Positions 23,934 to 32,416 of a stretch of DNA of 32,416 bases are shown one piece after another. Origin of the DNA: Chlorobiota bacterium (GTDB taxonomy: Bacteria; Bacteroidota; Bacteroidia; Bacteroidales; B39-G9); the NCBI GenBank assembly GCA_013152655.1, contig JAADFW010000049.1, positions 1 through 32,416 on the forward strand, read 5' to 3'. Under the pieces are notes generated by a model that worked only from the letters and a program-made list of their open reading frames with translations, had not been told where the DNA came from and ran no database searches. The position numbers and the translations under genes are program-made. Each line of letters begins with the position of its first letter. Positions within the stretch are counted from its first letter, which is position 1.

Positions 23934-25139
23934 TTAGTTTAAATTTTCAAGTTTATTTTCCGGAGTAATTAAAACGTTCACATGAGGTTTTCTTATCCAA
24001 CTGGATGTTGTTAGTTTACTGAATCTGATTTTTCCTATAATAAAATGATTATCAGCAGATTTATATTCTTCGCTTATGGATGCAAAATCATTTTTACGTA
24101 TTGAGTTTTTATGTTCTGAACGTGCATAGACTTCAACTAAAAAATCATCTTTAAATTTTAAGTTTAAATCCTGAAAATATTTTTTATACTCATATTTGTA
24201 CCCGTATCTTAATGCTGAAATGTCTGATAAAACAGCCGACCCGGTAGGATAACTTCCTGCACCTTTGCCGAGAAAAAATTGCTTTTCAGAAAAAGCTCCT
24301 TCAACAACAACTCCATTGTATTCGTTTTCAAGCGAATAAAGAATATTATCAGGTTTTACAAAAGTTGGAAAAACAGCACCAAAAATTTCATTTCCAATTT
24401 TCCGGGTAAAAGCAATTAGTTTTATTTTACAATTTTTTTCTTTAGCTATTTTTATATCAAAATCAGAAATTTTCTCAATACCATAATTAAAGATTTGTTC
24501 AGGTTTTACAAATACACCAAAAACATGGGTTATTATAATGCATAATTTATATTTAGAATCATAACCCCCAACATCCATATTCGGTTCTGTTTCGGCAAAT
24601 CCTTTTTCCTGTGCTTCTTTTAGGGCTTTGGAGTAAGATTTATTATCATCAAAAATTTTTGTTAAAATGTAATTAGTTGCCCCGTTAAAAATACCTTCTA
24701 CCGCATTTATTGAATCATTATCGTAATATTCTTCCAGGTTTCTTATTATCGGAATACTTCCACAACTTGATGCTTCGTATAATACCGGAACATGAAATTT
24801 CTGCTGTAAATCAAAAATCTCCTTTTGATGTCCGGCAACCATTTTTTTGTTGGCTGTAACAACCGCTTTCCCTCTTTTTATTGCTTCTTTAACTATTTCA
24901 AAAGCAAATTCGGTATCGTTTGTAAGTTCAACAATTACATTAATTTCTTTATTATTAAGTATTTCGCTTTTGTTAAAAGTTAATAATTTTTTGTCTGCCA
25001 ATCGTTTCTTCGATTTGTTTTTCACACAAATTTTTATCACTTCAACTTGTAAGCCTTTTGTTTGTTTTATGGTTTGGTACAGGCCTTGCCCGACAACACC
25101 AAATCCGAATATTCCAAGTTTTATTTTATGTTGATGCAT
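23934..25139 (-). CDS. hom: Homoserine dehydrogenase
   Basis: The 401-residue enzyme reduces aspartate semialdehyde to homoserine with NAD(P)H. The Rossmann motif is LGIFGFGVVGQGL at the N-terminus. The catalytic core has NGATNYIL, GFAETEPNMDVGGYDSKYKLCI with the conserved Asp and Lys, and GAGSYPTGSAVLSDI near the end of the catalytic domain (about 310). The last 85 residues are not an obvious ACT domain. It overlaps the metX gene by 14 bases and is followed after 1 base by aspartate kinase, which fits strong translational coupling. It supplies homoserine directly to the upstream-encoded MetX. The start at 25139 is required for the complete glycine-rich motif. Confidence 0.9.
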   Translation of the reverse strand: MHQHKIKLGIFGFGVVGQGLYQTIKQTKGLQVEVIKICVKNKSKKRLADKKLLTFNKSEILNNKEINVIVELTNDTEFAFEIVKEAIKRGKAVVTANKKMVAGHQKEIFDLQQKFHVPVLYEASSCGSIPIIRNLEEYYDNDSINAVEGIFNGATNYILTKIFDDNKSYSKALKEAQEKGFAETEPNMDVGGYDSKYKLCIIITHVFGVFVKPEQIFNYGIEKISDFDIKIAKEKNCKIKLIAFTRKIGNEIFGAVFPTFVKPDNILYSLENEYNGVVVEGAFSEKQFFLGKGAGSYPTGSAVLSDISALRYGYKYEYKKYFQDLNLKFKDDFLVEVYARSEHKNSIRKNDFASISEEYKSADNHFIIGKIRFSKLTTSSWIRKPHVNVLITPENKLENLN

Positions 25140-26133
25140 AAAAATTTTGTATTAAATTGGTTAATTGTATAGCTTCAACCAGGAAGCCGTCATGGCCAAA
25201 AATGGAGTCAATTTCTTTATATTGAGCATTAGGTATTTGTTTGGCAAGAAATTTTTGTTCAATGGTTGGGAATAAAATATCGCTGCTTACGCCAATTACA
25301 AGCGTTTTTGCTTTTATTGTTTTTAAGGCTGTTTCAATATTTTTCCTGCCGCGTCCTACATTATGCGAATCGAGAGTATTTAGCAACGAATAGTATGAAA
25401 AAGCGTTAAAACGTTTTGCAATTTTCTCACCCTGGTAACGCTGATAAGACGATGCTTTAAAGTCATTGTATTTACTATTGGTTTTTTCATATTGTGTAGA
25501 ATTATAACCTGCATAATGCCTATAACTTAATAATGCAATTGAGCGGGCTGTTTTCATTCCTTCTTTTCCTGCATTTTCGTGGCTCTCTTTCCAGGTTTTA
25601 TCTGTTCTGATAGCCATTCGTTGCGATTCGTTAAATGCAATTGCCCATGGTGAATATTGTGCATTTGTTTCAATTGGAATTATATTTTCAAATAATTCAG
25701 GTTTGTAAATTGCCCATTCTAAAACCTGTTGTCCGCCTAACGATGAACCAATAGCAGTATGAATTTTTTCTATTCCAAGGTGTTTTCGCAAAATTTCATG
25801 TGCATTAACTAAATCTCTGATTGTAATTAGTGGAAAATTGTGATAATATGGTTTATTTGTTGACGGATTTATACTTAAAGGCCCGGTAGTTCCATAACAG
25901 GAACCAACAACGTTAGCACAAATAATAAAGTATTCGTTAGGATTAAAGTAAAACTCTTCACCAAATAATCCGTTCCACCAGTCAAATACATCGGAATTTC
26001 CTGTTAAAGCCTGGCATACCCAAACAACCGGTTTTTTGATGTCACCATAAGTATGGTATGCAATTTCTAAATTTTCTAATTTGCCTCCTGCTTCCAGATT
26101 AAGCGTTTGATTTGTTTTTAAAATTTTGAACAT
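25126..26133 (-). CDS. metX: Homoserine O-acetyltransferase (MetX family)
   Basis: The 335-residue alpha/beta hydrolase-fold enzyme acylates homoserine. Visible family motifs are QALTGNSDVFDWW, the substrate-pocket region VGSCYGTTGPLS, the nucleophile elbow AIGSSLGGQQVLEW, the late Asp in SSDILFP and the His in GHDGFLVEA, giving the Ser-Asp-His triad. Whether it uses acetyl-CoA or succinyl-CoA cannot be told from these motifs. The O-acetylhomoserine sulfhydrylase gene directly upstream favours acetylation. It lies 93 bases after metY and overlaps hom by 14 bases. Confidence 0.9.
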   Translation of the reverse strand: MFKILKTNQTLNLEAGGKLENLEIAYHTYGDIKKPVVWVCQALTGNSDVFDWWNGLFGEEFYFNPNEYFIICANVVGSCYGTTGPLSINPSTNKPYYHNFPLITIRDLVNAHEILRKHLGIEKIHTAIGSSLGGQQVLEWAIYKPELFENIIPIETNAQYSPWAIAFNESQRMAIRTDKTWKESHENAGKEGMKTARSIALLSYRHYAGYNSTQYEKTNSKYNDFKASSYQRYQGEKIAKRFNAFSYYSLLNTLDSHNVGRGRKNIETALKTIKAKTLVIGVSSDILFPTIEQKFLAKQIPNAQYKEIDSIFGHDGFLVEAIQLTNLIQNFYAST

Positions 26134-26226
26134 AATTTTTATGTTTTCTAATAAGTTTAAACAATTTGTATAAAAGGATATCTAAAAAATCTAAAATATT
26201 CATTCTCCTTTGTTTAAAATATTTTT

Positions 26227-27549
<1,323 letters not shown>

Positions 27550-27598
27550 TTAAACATTTAAAATCAGAGCTATATAATTTCAAGAATAATTTCGGTAC

Positions 27599-27647
27599 GG
27601 AGATTTATAAAAAGGAAAAATCTCCCCCGATAAAACAGAAGAGATTT
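27599..27647 (-). terminator. SAM-I expression platform: overlapping alternative hairpins
   Basis: On the minus strand AAATCTCTTC (27647-27638) pairs with GGGGAGATTT (27627-27618) in a 10-bp stem with two G-U pairs, followed by TTCCTTTTT, so it looks like an intrinsic terminator. A competing hairpin uses GGAGATTT (27625-27618) with AAATCTCC (27606-27599). The 3' strand of the aptamer P1 (GATGAGAT, 27691-27684) can pair with the 5' arm of the first hairpin with one mismatch, as an antiterminator. Confidence 0.6.
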
Positions 27648-27682
27648 CATATAGTGTTTTTACTTTATGTTTAATCTGCAAC

Positions 27683-27786
27683 TATCTCATCTTTCCTCTT
27701 TCGAGGTAGGAGTTAGCACCTTTACCTTTCGGTATGGTTGCTAAGGTATCAACGGGCCTATTCCCTACACCTTTCTTGATAAGTAT
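27683..27786 (-). ncRNA. SAM-I (S-box) riboswitch
   Basis: The minus strand carries the conserved SAM-I aptamer. P1 is made by CTTATC (27783-27778) and GATGAG (27691-27686). The core elements follow in order: AAGAAAGG, TAGGGAATAGGCCC (P2/kink-turn region), then GCAACC, AAGGTGCTAACTCC and the P4 hairpin CCTCGAAAGAGG. This lies about 150 bases upstream of metY, with a promoter just before it and alternative hairpins just after it. Binding of SAM should stabilise P1 and turn off expression of the four-gene operon. This is one of the clearest RNA elements in the window. Confidence 0.93.
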
Positions 27787-27806
27787 ATGCTCTTAAAGAA
27801 CTGGCA

Positions 27807-27840
27807 CAAAGATAAAGGAAATATTATTAATATTTCCAAA
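27807..27840 (-). promoter_or_regulatory. Promoter of the SAM-riboswitch met operon
   Basis: On the minus strand TTTG (27840-27837) is followed after 22 bases by TATCTTTG (27814-27807), an excellent Bacteroidota promoter match. Transcription should start near 27800, about 15 bases before the riboswitch P1 stem, which supports the call. Confidence 0.65.
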
Positions 27841-27858
27841 CAAGGAATAAAATATATT

Positions 27859-28602
27859 TTACTTTGAATTTAAAATATTAATTATCAGAGCATTAATTTC
27901 ATTTGATTTTGTTAACATCATCATGTGAGAACCATTTTTAACAGTAAAATCAGCTTTAATATTTCTATAAGGCAGGGTATGGTCGTTGGTTCCGTGAATG
28001 TGGGTAATTTTATGGGAATAGTGTTCCTTTTTCCAATTTACAATCATTTTTGTTGCTCTTTTCAGGAAAACCGGATTTTTATCGTGCAGCATGGCAACAA
28101 AAACCTCTTTTTCTTTTTTTCTGTCAGGTTCAACAACGGGCTGGGCAATATATGAACCAAGTTTGTATATAAGTGGCGGAATAATTTGATATATTGGAAG
28201 GCGTTTCATAAAAGTATATCTACGGGGTAGTTCTGTATTGCATTTTGCACTTGAAACAATAATAACTTGTTCAGGGTTTAAAATGTCAGCTAATTCTGTA
28301 GCTACCATTCCTCCGAGTGAAACGCCAATTACACTAAATTTTTGTGTGGTATCAATTTGTAATGAAAAGCGTTTGGCATAACTTTTTAAAGTTTCATTTT
28401 TTAACGGGATTAAATGTTTAACATGAACCGTATCGTATTTTTCAGGTAAGCTTAGTTTGCTAAAAATTCTATAATCGGAACCTTGCCCGGGAATTAAATA
28501 GATTTTTTTTGCCTTAAAATTACTTATTATTTGAGTTACTCCTTGTAAATTAGTAAACATACAAAAAGCAAATAGAATGATTATTAAGTTGAGTTTTTGC
28601 AT
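27859..28602 (-). CDS. Secreted alpha/beta hydrolase
   Basis: The 247-residue protein has an N-terminal hydrophobic signal (about 1-23) and a compact alpha/beta hydrolase fold. The nucleophile elbow is IGVSLGGM (Ser95), an acid lies in HGTNDHTLPY, and the terminal His is in NGSHMMML, so the catalytic triad is present. The substrate is not readable. It is encoded upstream of the met operon promoter on the same strand, but that promoter and the riboswitch separate the two. It is a stand-alone gene, with 179 bases before it that include a 20-base palindrome. Confidence 0.82.
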   Translation of the reverse strand: MQKLNLIIILFAFCMFTNLQGVTQIISNFKAKKIYLIPGQGSDYRIFSKLSLPEKYDTVHVKHLIPLKNETLKSYAKRFSLQIDTTQKFSVIGVSLGGMVATELADILNPEQVIIVSSAKCNTELPRRYTFMKRLPIYQIIPPLIYKLGSYIAQPVVEPDRKKEKEVFVAMLHDKNPVFLKRATKMIVNWKKEHYSHKITHIHGTNDHTLPYRNIKADFTVKNGSHMMMLTKSNEINALIINILNSK

Positions 28603-28637
28603 TTATGAAAAATACTGTCCAAAAAGTATCTTTTTAA

Positions 28638-28657
28638 CTCCCGAAAGCTTTCGGGAG
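28638..28657. repeat. Perfect 20-base palindrome
   Basis: CTCCCGAAAG is followed directly by its reverse complement CTTTCGGGAG. It lies between glnS and the hydrolase gene, 125 bases beyond the glnS stop. It can form a GC-rich hairpin, but no T tract follows on the minus strand. It may be a rho-independent-like terminator of glnS, a protein site or a dispersed repeat. Confidence 0.5.
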
Positions 28658-28781
28658 GGAGAAATCATCAGGCTAACAAGCTACTGTTTGTCAAAATTAA
28701 ATGAGATTTTTGTTTCATTCTAAATAACAGATATTTAATCTTTTTGGATAACCTATTAAAGTGTTTTAAAAGTTAAAAATT

Positions 28782-30470
28782 TTATTTTTTCTTATCAATT
28801 TTAGCCCACGAATCTCTCAGCGTAATTGTACGGTTAAAAATTAAGTGTTCTTTTGTAGAATCTTTGTCAACACAAAAGTAACCAATTCTTTCAAACTGAT
28901 ATTTACTTTCCGGTTGTGCATTTTGCAGGCCGGGTTCCAAATATCCGGTAATTTTTTCTAAAGAATGAGGGTTAATATTTGAAGTAAAATCTTTTCCTTC
29001 TTCAGCTACTTCGGGATTTTCATTTAAAAACAGGCGGTCGTATAACCTGATTTCTGCTTTTATTGCTTCATGTGCCGAAACCCAGTGCAAAGTACCTTTT
29101 ACTTTTCGTCCGTCGGGCGATTTGCCTCCTTTAGAAGCCGGGTCGTAGCTGGCACGCAGTTCGGTAATATTCCCGTTTTCATCTTTAACAACTTTTGTAC
29201 AAGTTATGAAATAAGCATATCGTAAACGAACTTCTCTGCCGGGAGCTAAGCGAAAGAATTTTTTGGGAGCATTTTCCATAAAATCTTCTTTTTCAATATA
29301 AATTGTTTTTGAAAAAGGAATCATTCTGGTTCCCATACTTTCGTCTTCAGGATTGTTGATAGCTTCTAACTCTTCTGTTTGTCCTTCCGGATAATTATCA
29401 ATTACTATTTTCAGCGGATTTAAAACAGCCATAGTTCGTTTAACCTTTTTATTTAAATCCTCCCTTATGCTATGCTCTAATAAAGCAACATCAATTACAT
29501 TATCTCGTTTTGCAACTCCAATTTTATCGGCAAATTTACGAATTGATTCGGGAGTATAACCTCTTCTCCGGTAACCTGAAATTGTTGGCATTCGCGGGTC
29601 ATCCCAACCATCAACGTATTTTTCCTCAACTAACTTAAGTAATTTTCGTTTACTCATAATTGTGAAGCTGAGGTTTAAACGGGCAAATTCGATCTGACGC
29701 GGACGATATTCGGTATCAATAACCTGGTCTAAAAACCAGTCGTATAAAGGGCGATGCACTTCAAATTCCAGAGTACAAAGCGAGTGGGTAATTTTTTCAA
29801 TATAATCCGATAAGCCATGTGCCCAATCGTACATTGGATAAATACACCATTTATTGCCGGTACGGTGGTGTTCAATATTTCTGATACGGTAAACAGCAGG
29901 GTCGCGCATGTGCATATTAGGAGAAGCCATATCTATTTTTGCACGCAAAACATATTTTCCTTCTTCAAATTCACCTTTGCGCATTCTTTCAAACAGGTTG
30001 AGGTTTTCTTCTACCGGCCTGTTTCTCCATGGGCTTTTTTTGCCTGGTTGTGTGGGTGTTCCACGGTTTGCACTTATTTCATCTGCACTCATTTCACAAA
30101 CATATGCTTTCCCTTTTTTTATAAGAATAATTGCAAATTCGTATAATTTTTCAAAATAATCGGATGCAAAATATTTACGGTCTTCCCAGTCAAAACCAAG
30201 CCATTTTATATCTTCTTGAATAGAATCCACATATTCCACATCTTCTTTTACAGGGTTGGTATCATCAAAACGCAAATTACACAAACCGTTATATTGTTTG
30301 GCTAAACCAAAATTCAGGCAAATAGATTTTGCATGGCCAATATGCAGGTAACCATTTGGTTCAGGTGGAAAACGTGTATGGACTTTACTGTTGTTTTTAT
30401 TATTGCGTATATCTTCTTCAATAATACTTTGAATAAAATGCAAGGATTTTTTTTTTGTGTTTTCAGTCAT
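28782..30470 (-). CDS. glnS: Glutamine--tRNA ligase
   Basis: This 562-residue class I aminoacyl-tRNA synthetase charges tRNA-Gln. It has the GlnRS signature [18 protein letters not shown] (with HIGH) near residue 38, the GlnRS-specific [10 protein letters not shown], the domain with [15 protein letters not shown], and the second ATP motif IMSKRK in place of KMSKS. The C-terminal half is the beta-barrel anticodon-binding domain. The length is normal for bacterial GlnRS. It is preceded by a -7-like element at 30499-30506. The presence of GlnRS means that the organism can charge tRNA-Gln directly. Confidence 0.97.
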   Translation of the reverse strand: MTENTKKKSLHFIQSIIEEDIRNNKNNSKVHTRFPPEPNGYLHIGHAKSICLNFGLAKQYNGLCNLRFDDTNPVKEDVEYVDSIQEDIKWLGFDWEDRKYFASDYFEKLYEFAIILIKKGKAYVCEMSADEISANRGTPTQPGKKSPWRNRPVEENLNLFERMRKGEFEEGKYVLRAKIDMASPNMHMRDPAVYRIRNIEHHRTGNKWCIYPMYDWAHGLSDYIEKITHSLCTLEFEVHRPLYDWFLDQVIDTEYRPRQIEFARLNLSFTIMSKRKLLKLVEEKYVDGWDDPRMPTISGYRRRGYTPESIRKFADKIGVAKRDNVIDVALLEHSIREDLNKKVKRTMAVLNPLKIVIDNYPEGQTEELEAINNPEDESMGTRMIPFSKTIYIEKEDFMENAPKKFFRLAPGREVRLRYAYFITCTKVVKDENGNITELRASYDPASKGGKSPDGRKVKGTLHWVSAHEAIKAEIRLYDRLFLNENPEVAEEGKDFTSNINPHSLEKITGYLEPGLQNAQPESKYQFERIGYFCVDKDSTKEHLIFNRTITLRDSWAKIDKKK

Positions 30471-30498
30471 GAAATATGTTTTTGATTTTTTGTGAATA

Positions 30499-30506
30499 CA
30501 AAAGTA
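30499..30506 (-). promoter_or_regulatory. Candidate -7 element of glnS
   Basis: On the minus strand TACTTTTG fits TAnnTTTG and lies 29 bases from the glnS ATG. I see no clear -33 element, so only the -7 part is supported. Confidence 0.35.
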
Positions 30507-30645
30507 TAAAATAACATATCATAAAGTTCATTTTAGTTATAAAATTCATTGAAACAGAATTTGTTTTACAACTATTTTTTTTTGTTTTTAAGTATGTGTT
30601 AAATAATAATTTGTATTTTGTTTTTGTTTATTGAAATTGAAAATT

Positions 30646-30996
30646 ATGGGTTTAATACAAATTGAAAAAATGGAGTTTTATGCTTATCACGGGCATTTTA
30701 AGGAAGAACGCATTGTGGGAAATCGTTTTTTATTGGATATAAGCATAAAAACAGACACTTTAAAAGCTGCTGAAAGTGATAGTATTGACGATGCTTTAAA
30801 TTACCAGGCCGTATATAAAATTATAAAAGGCGAAATGCAGAAAAAATCACATTTATTAGAAAATATTGGAAAGAGAATTTTAGATAAGCTCTATAAGAAT
30901 TTTGAAGGAATTGAAGAGATTACACTAAAAGTATCAAAGATGCATCCGCCAATGGGTGGGCAGATTGAGAGTGTGAGTGTAACTATGGTTAGATAA
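30646..30996 (+). CDS. folB: Dihydroneopterin aldolase
   Basis: The 116-residue enzyme converts 7,8-dihydroneopterin to 6-hydroxymethyl-dihydropterin in folate synthesis. It shows the FolB pattern: FYAYHGHFKEER with the conserved Tyr and Glu, the strand FLLDISIKTDT, the segment DDALNYQAVYKII, and the catalytic Lys in LKVSKMHPPMGG. I chose the ATG at 30646 over an upstream in-frame TTG at 30631, because family members start close to the first strand. It is divergent from glnS across a 175-base gap and stands alone, with no other folate gene near. Confidence 0.93.
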   Translation: MGLIQIEKMEFYAYHGHFKEERIVGNRFLLDISIKTDTLKAAESDSIDDALNYQAVYKIIKGEMQKKSHLLENIGKRILDKLYKNFEGIEEITLKVSKMHPPMGGQIESVSVTMVR

Positions 30997-31106
30997 AATA
31001 GCATGGAGCCAAGAAGCAAGATAGAAAAACAGAAGATTTAAAGATTTTAAAAAGAATTAAAAACCAAAATTCAGAAACAGGGTTATAAAACATAATAAAA
31101 ATTAAA

Positions 31107-31143
31107 TTTCTTATTTCCAGTATTAGTATATTTTGTAACTTTG
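31107..31143 (+). promoter_or_regulatory. Promoter of tRNA-Cys
   Basis: TAACTTTG (31136-31143) fits the TAnnTTTG element and lies 20 bases before the mature tRNA. An imperfect TTTC at 31107-31110 stands at the -33 distance. Transcription should start about 14 bases before the tRNA. The rest of the 167-base gap after folB shows nothing else. Confidence 0.5.
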
Positions 31144-31163
31144 CAGTCCTAAAAGAAAAATAT

Positions 31164-31234
31164 GGTCTCGTGGCCGAGTGGCTAGGCGGAGGTCTGCAAA
31201 ACCTTAGACAGCGGTTCGAATCCGCTCGAGACCT
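31164..31234 (+). tRNA. tRNA-Cys(GCA)
   Basis: A full cloverleaf folds from 31164. The acceptor arms are GGTCTCG and CGAGACC, the D arm is GCC...GGC, the anticodon stem is GAGGT/ACCTT with the loop CTGCAAA (anticodon GCA at 31196-31198), and the T arm AGCGG/CCGCT has the loop TTCGAAT. The discriminator base is T, as expected for cysteine. The CCA end is not encoded, so it must be added enzymatically. Confidence 0.96.
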
Positions 31235-31259
31235 CAGATACAAATTGTTATGGTTATGT

Positions 31260-31294
31260 CCTGTAAATTAGATGTTTACGGGGTTTTTGTTTTG
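31260..31294 (+). terminator. Rho-independent terminator after tRNA-Cys
   Basis: CCTGTAAA (31260-31267) pairs with TTTACGGG (31275-31282) with one G-U pair around a 7-base loop, followed by GTTTTTGTTTTG. It closes the tRNA-Cys transcript and lies about 40 bases before the first CRISPR repeat. Confidence 0.7.
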
Positions 31295-31333
31295 TGTGTC
31301 GTAAAAATTAGCAAAAGTTGAAAATTATAGGCA

Positions 31334-32416
31334 TTTCAATTCCAGTTTGGTGCGATTAAAAGCCCTACTTTTGTAAAAACTTCAAATCCTGCATTATTCA
31401 TTTCAATTCCAGTTTGGTGCGATTAAAAGACATTCAGACCCAAACAGCACCGATATACACAGCTTATTTCAATTCCAGTTTGGTGCGATTAAAAGATGGT
31501 TGTGAATTTTCGTTTATCTCTGTTATCATTCATTTCAATTCCAGTTTGGTGCGATTAAAAGATTTTTCGCTTTATATGCCATAATTAAAAAGTTTTAGAT
31601 TTCAATTCCAGTTTGGTGCGATTAAAAGAAAATTTTTTAATTCTAATACTGTCTTGCTTCCTGCATTTCAATTCCAGTTTGGTGCGATTAAAAGTCATTA
31701 AAGAAAGATAAACTATTTCTTGAAGTTGTTCATTTCAATTCCAGTTTGGTGCGATTAAAAGACTTATTGGAATGTAGGTGACTATTTCTTTATCGAATTT
31801 CAATTCCAGTTTGGTGCGATTAAAAGATTGTATAGCCATCATTTGCATATTCTTGTATAAATTTCAATTCCAGTTTGGTGCGATTAAAAGATCAAATTCG
31901 TGATTATTTATATTTATTGTTCCTTCATTTCAATTCCAGTTTGGTGCGATTAAAAGTATTAAATCGCTATTTATTAAGATTAAACGATTACATTTCAATT
32001 CCAGTTTGGTGCGATTAAAAGAATGCCTGGAAATCGGCTGAACCGGGTATTCTTTTTATTTCAATTCCAGTTTGGTGCGATTTGCGATTAAAAGACGGAA
32101 GCGAGCAACTACCAAGCTAATGAAAGAGCATTTCAATTCCAGTTTGGTGCGATTAAAAGAAAAGCGGTACGGTTACTTGTTTGTTTTGCTGTTTTATTTC
32201 AATTCCAGTTTGGTGCGATTAAAAGAGAAACTACTAAATGAAACAACAAATACAACAACTTATTTCAATTCCAGTTTGGTGCGATTAAAAGTGATTGCCG
32301 ACCAGGCTAAGAAAATTGAAACTCTATTTCAATTCCAGTTTGGTGCGATTAAAAGAATGCCTGGAAATCGGCTGAACCGGGTATTCTTTTTATTTCAATT
32401 CCAGTTTGGTGCGATT
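31334..32416. CRISPR. CRISPR array, 17 repeats seen, cut by the window end
   Basis: A 30-nt repeat that begins ATTTCAATTCC and ends GTGCGATTAAAAG starts at 31334, 31400, 31466, 31532, 31599, 31665, 31732, 31797, 31861, about 31927, 31992, 32058, 32130, 32196, 32262, 32326 and 32392 (the last has 25 bases before the window ends). The 16 spacers are 34-37 nt. All repeats are identical except the one at 32058. Read on the minus strand the repeat ends ATTGAAAT, like the 5' handle of type I-B and type III crRNAs, so I infer leftward transcription and a leader to the right. No cas gene is in the window, so the subtype is open. The 36-nt repeats of type II-C are excluded. Confidence 0.97.
32058..32094. 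repeat. CRISPR repeat variant with 7-bp duplication
   Basis: This repeat is 37 nt, because TGCGATT is present twice in tandem before AAAAG. The rest of the repeat matches the consensus, and the neighbouring spacers have normal lengths. Confidence 0.9.

Noticed and set aside
26099..26203. Possible 34-residue ORF on the minus strand between metY and metX, preceded by AAGGAG
   Set aside because: The purine tract stands only one base before the ATG, the frame overlaps the metX start out of register, and the product looks like translated AT-rich spacer.
30989..31243. Reverse-strand ORF of 84 residues
   Set aside because: It runs through the complete tRNA-Cys gene and its promoter; the reading frame is a shadow of the tRNA.
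31334..32416. Type II-C CRISPR array
   Set aside because: Type II-C repeats in Bacteroidota are about 36 nt with 30-nt spacers; here repeats are 30 nt and spacers 34-37 nt, with an ATTGAAAT-type end.

Overview
The window is AT-rich DNA from a Bacteroidota bacterium, probably Bacteroidales-like; I do not assign a genus. The evidence is the low GC content, the TAnnTTTG-type -7 promoter elements, a histidine kinase fused to TPR repeats, 800-residue MacB/FtsX-type permeases, an M56 peptidase with a TonB C-terminal domain, and many N-termini of the type signal peptide ending in FAQ. Genes are dense on both strands and mostly housekeeping or envelope related. I see no insertion sequence, prophage, integrase or plasmid gene.

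Layout. Positions 1-1727 hold the 3' part of a TPR sensor histidine kinase. It converges on a leftward ABC export operon (7550 to 1740: LolD-type ATPase, a 97-residue unknown protein, two tandem FtsX-type permeases). A 696-base divergent region follows, with a promoter candidate for each side and three TG(T/A)ACGA boxes. Rightward from it run an NtrC-type sigma54 response regulator and its overlapping histidine kinase, which may control the transporter. From 11083 to 12387 come an OB-fold-like lipoprotein and a PepSY-type membrane protein, separated by a strong hairpin. From 12523 to 19485 lie a beta-barrel-like protein, a methyltransferase, an S41 protease, a small PH-domain protein, a beta-lactamase-fold lipoprotein and an internally duplicated beta-barrel protein.

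On the minus strand follow adenosine deaminase, then a BlaR1-like M56/TonB protein with its BlaI-type repressor, preceded by two palindromic operators. Next is the aspartate-to-homocysteine operon (metY, metX, homoserine dehydrogenase, aspartate kinase; 27531 to 22535), headed by a clear SAM-I riboswitch with its own promoter. An alpha/beta hydrolase and glnS follow. On the plus strand are folB and tRNA-Cys(GCA).

The right end (31334-32416) is a CRISPR array of 17 repeats (the last cut by the window edge) of 30 nt, with 34-37 nt spacers. No cas gene is in the window. The repeat end ATTGAAAT on the minus strand suggests leftward transcription from a leader to the right of the window. One spacer occurs twice, inside a 91-nt exact repeat that runs to the last base of the window, and one repeat carries a 7-bp internal duplication.

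Most of the window is recognisable biology. The parts most worth a second look are the array's internal structure, the SAM-I expression platform, the BlaI operators, the unknown 97-residue protein of the transporter operon and the duplicated barrel.
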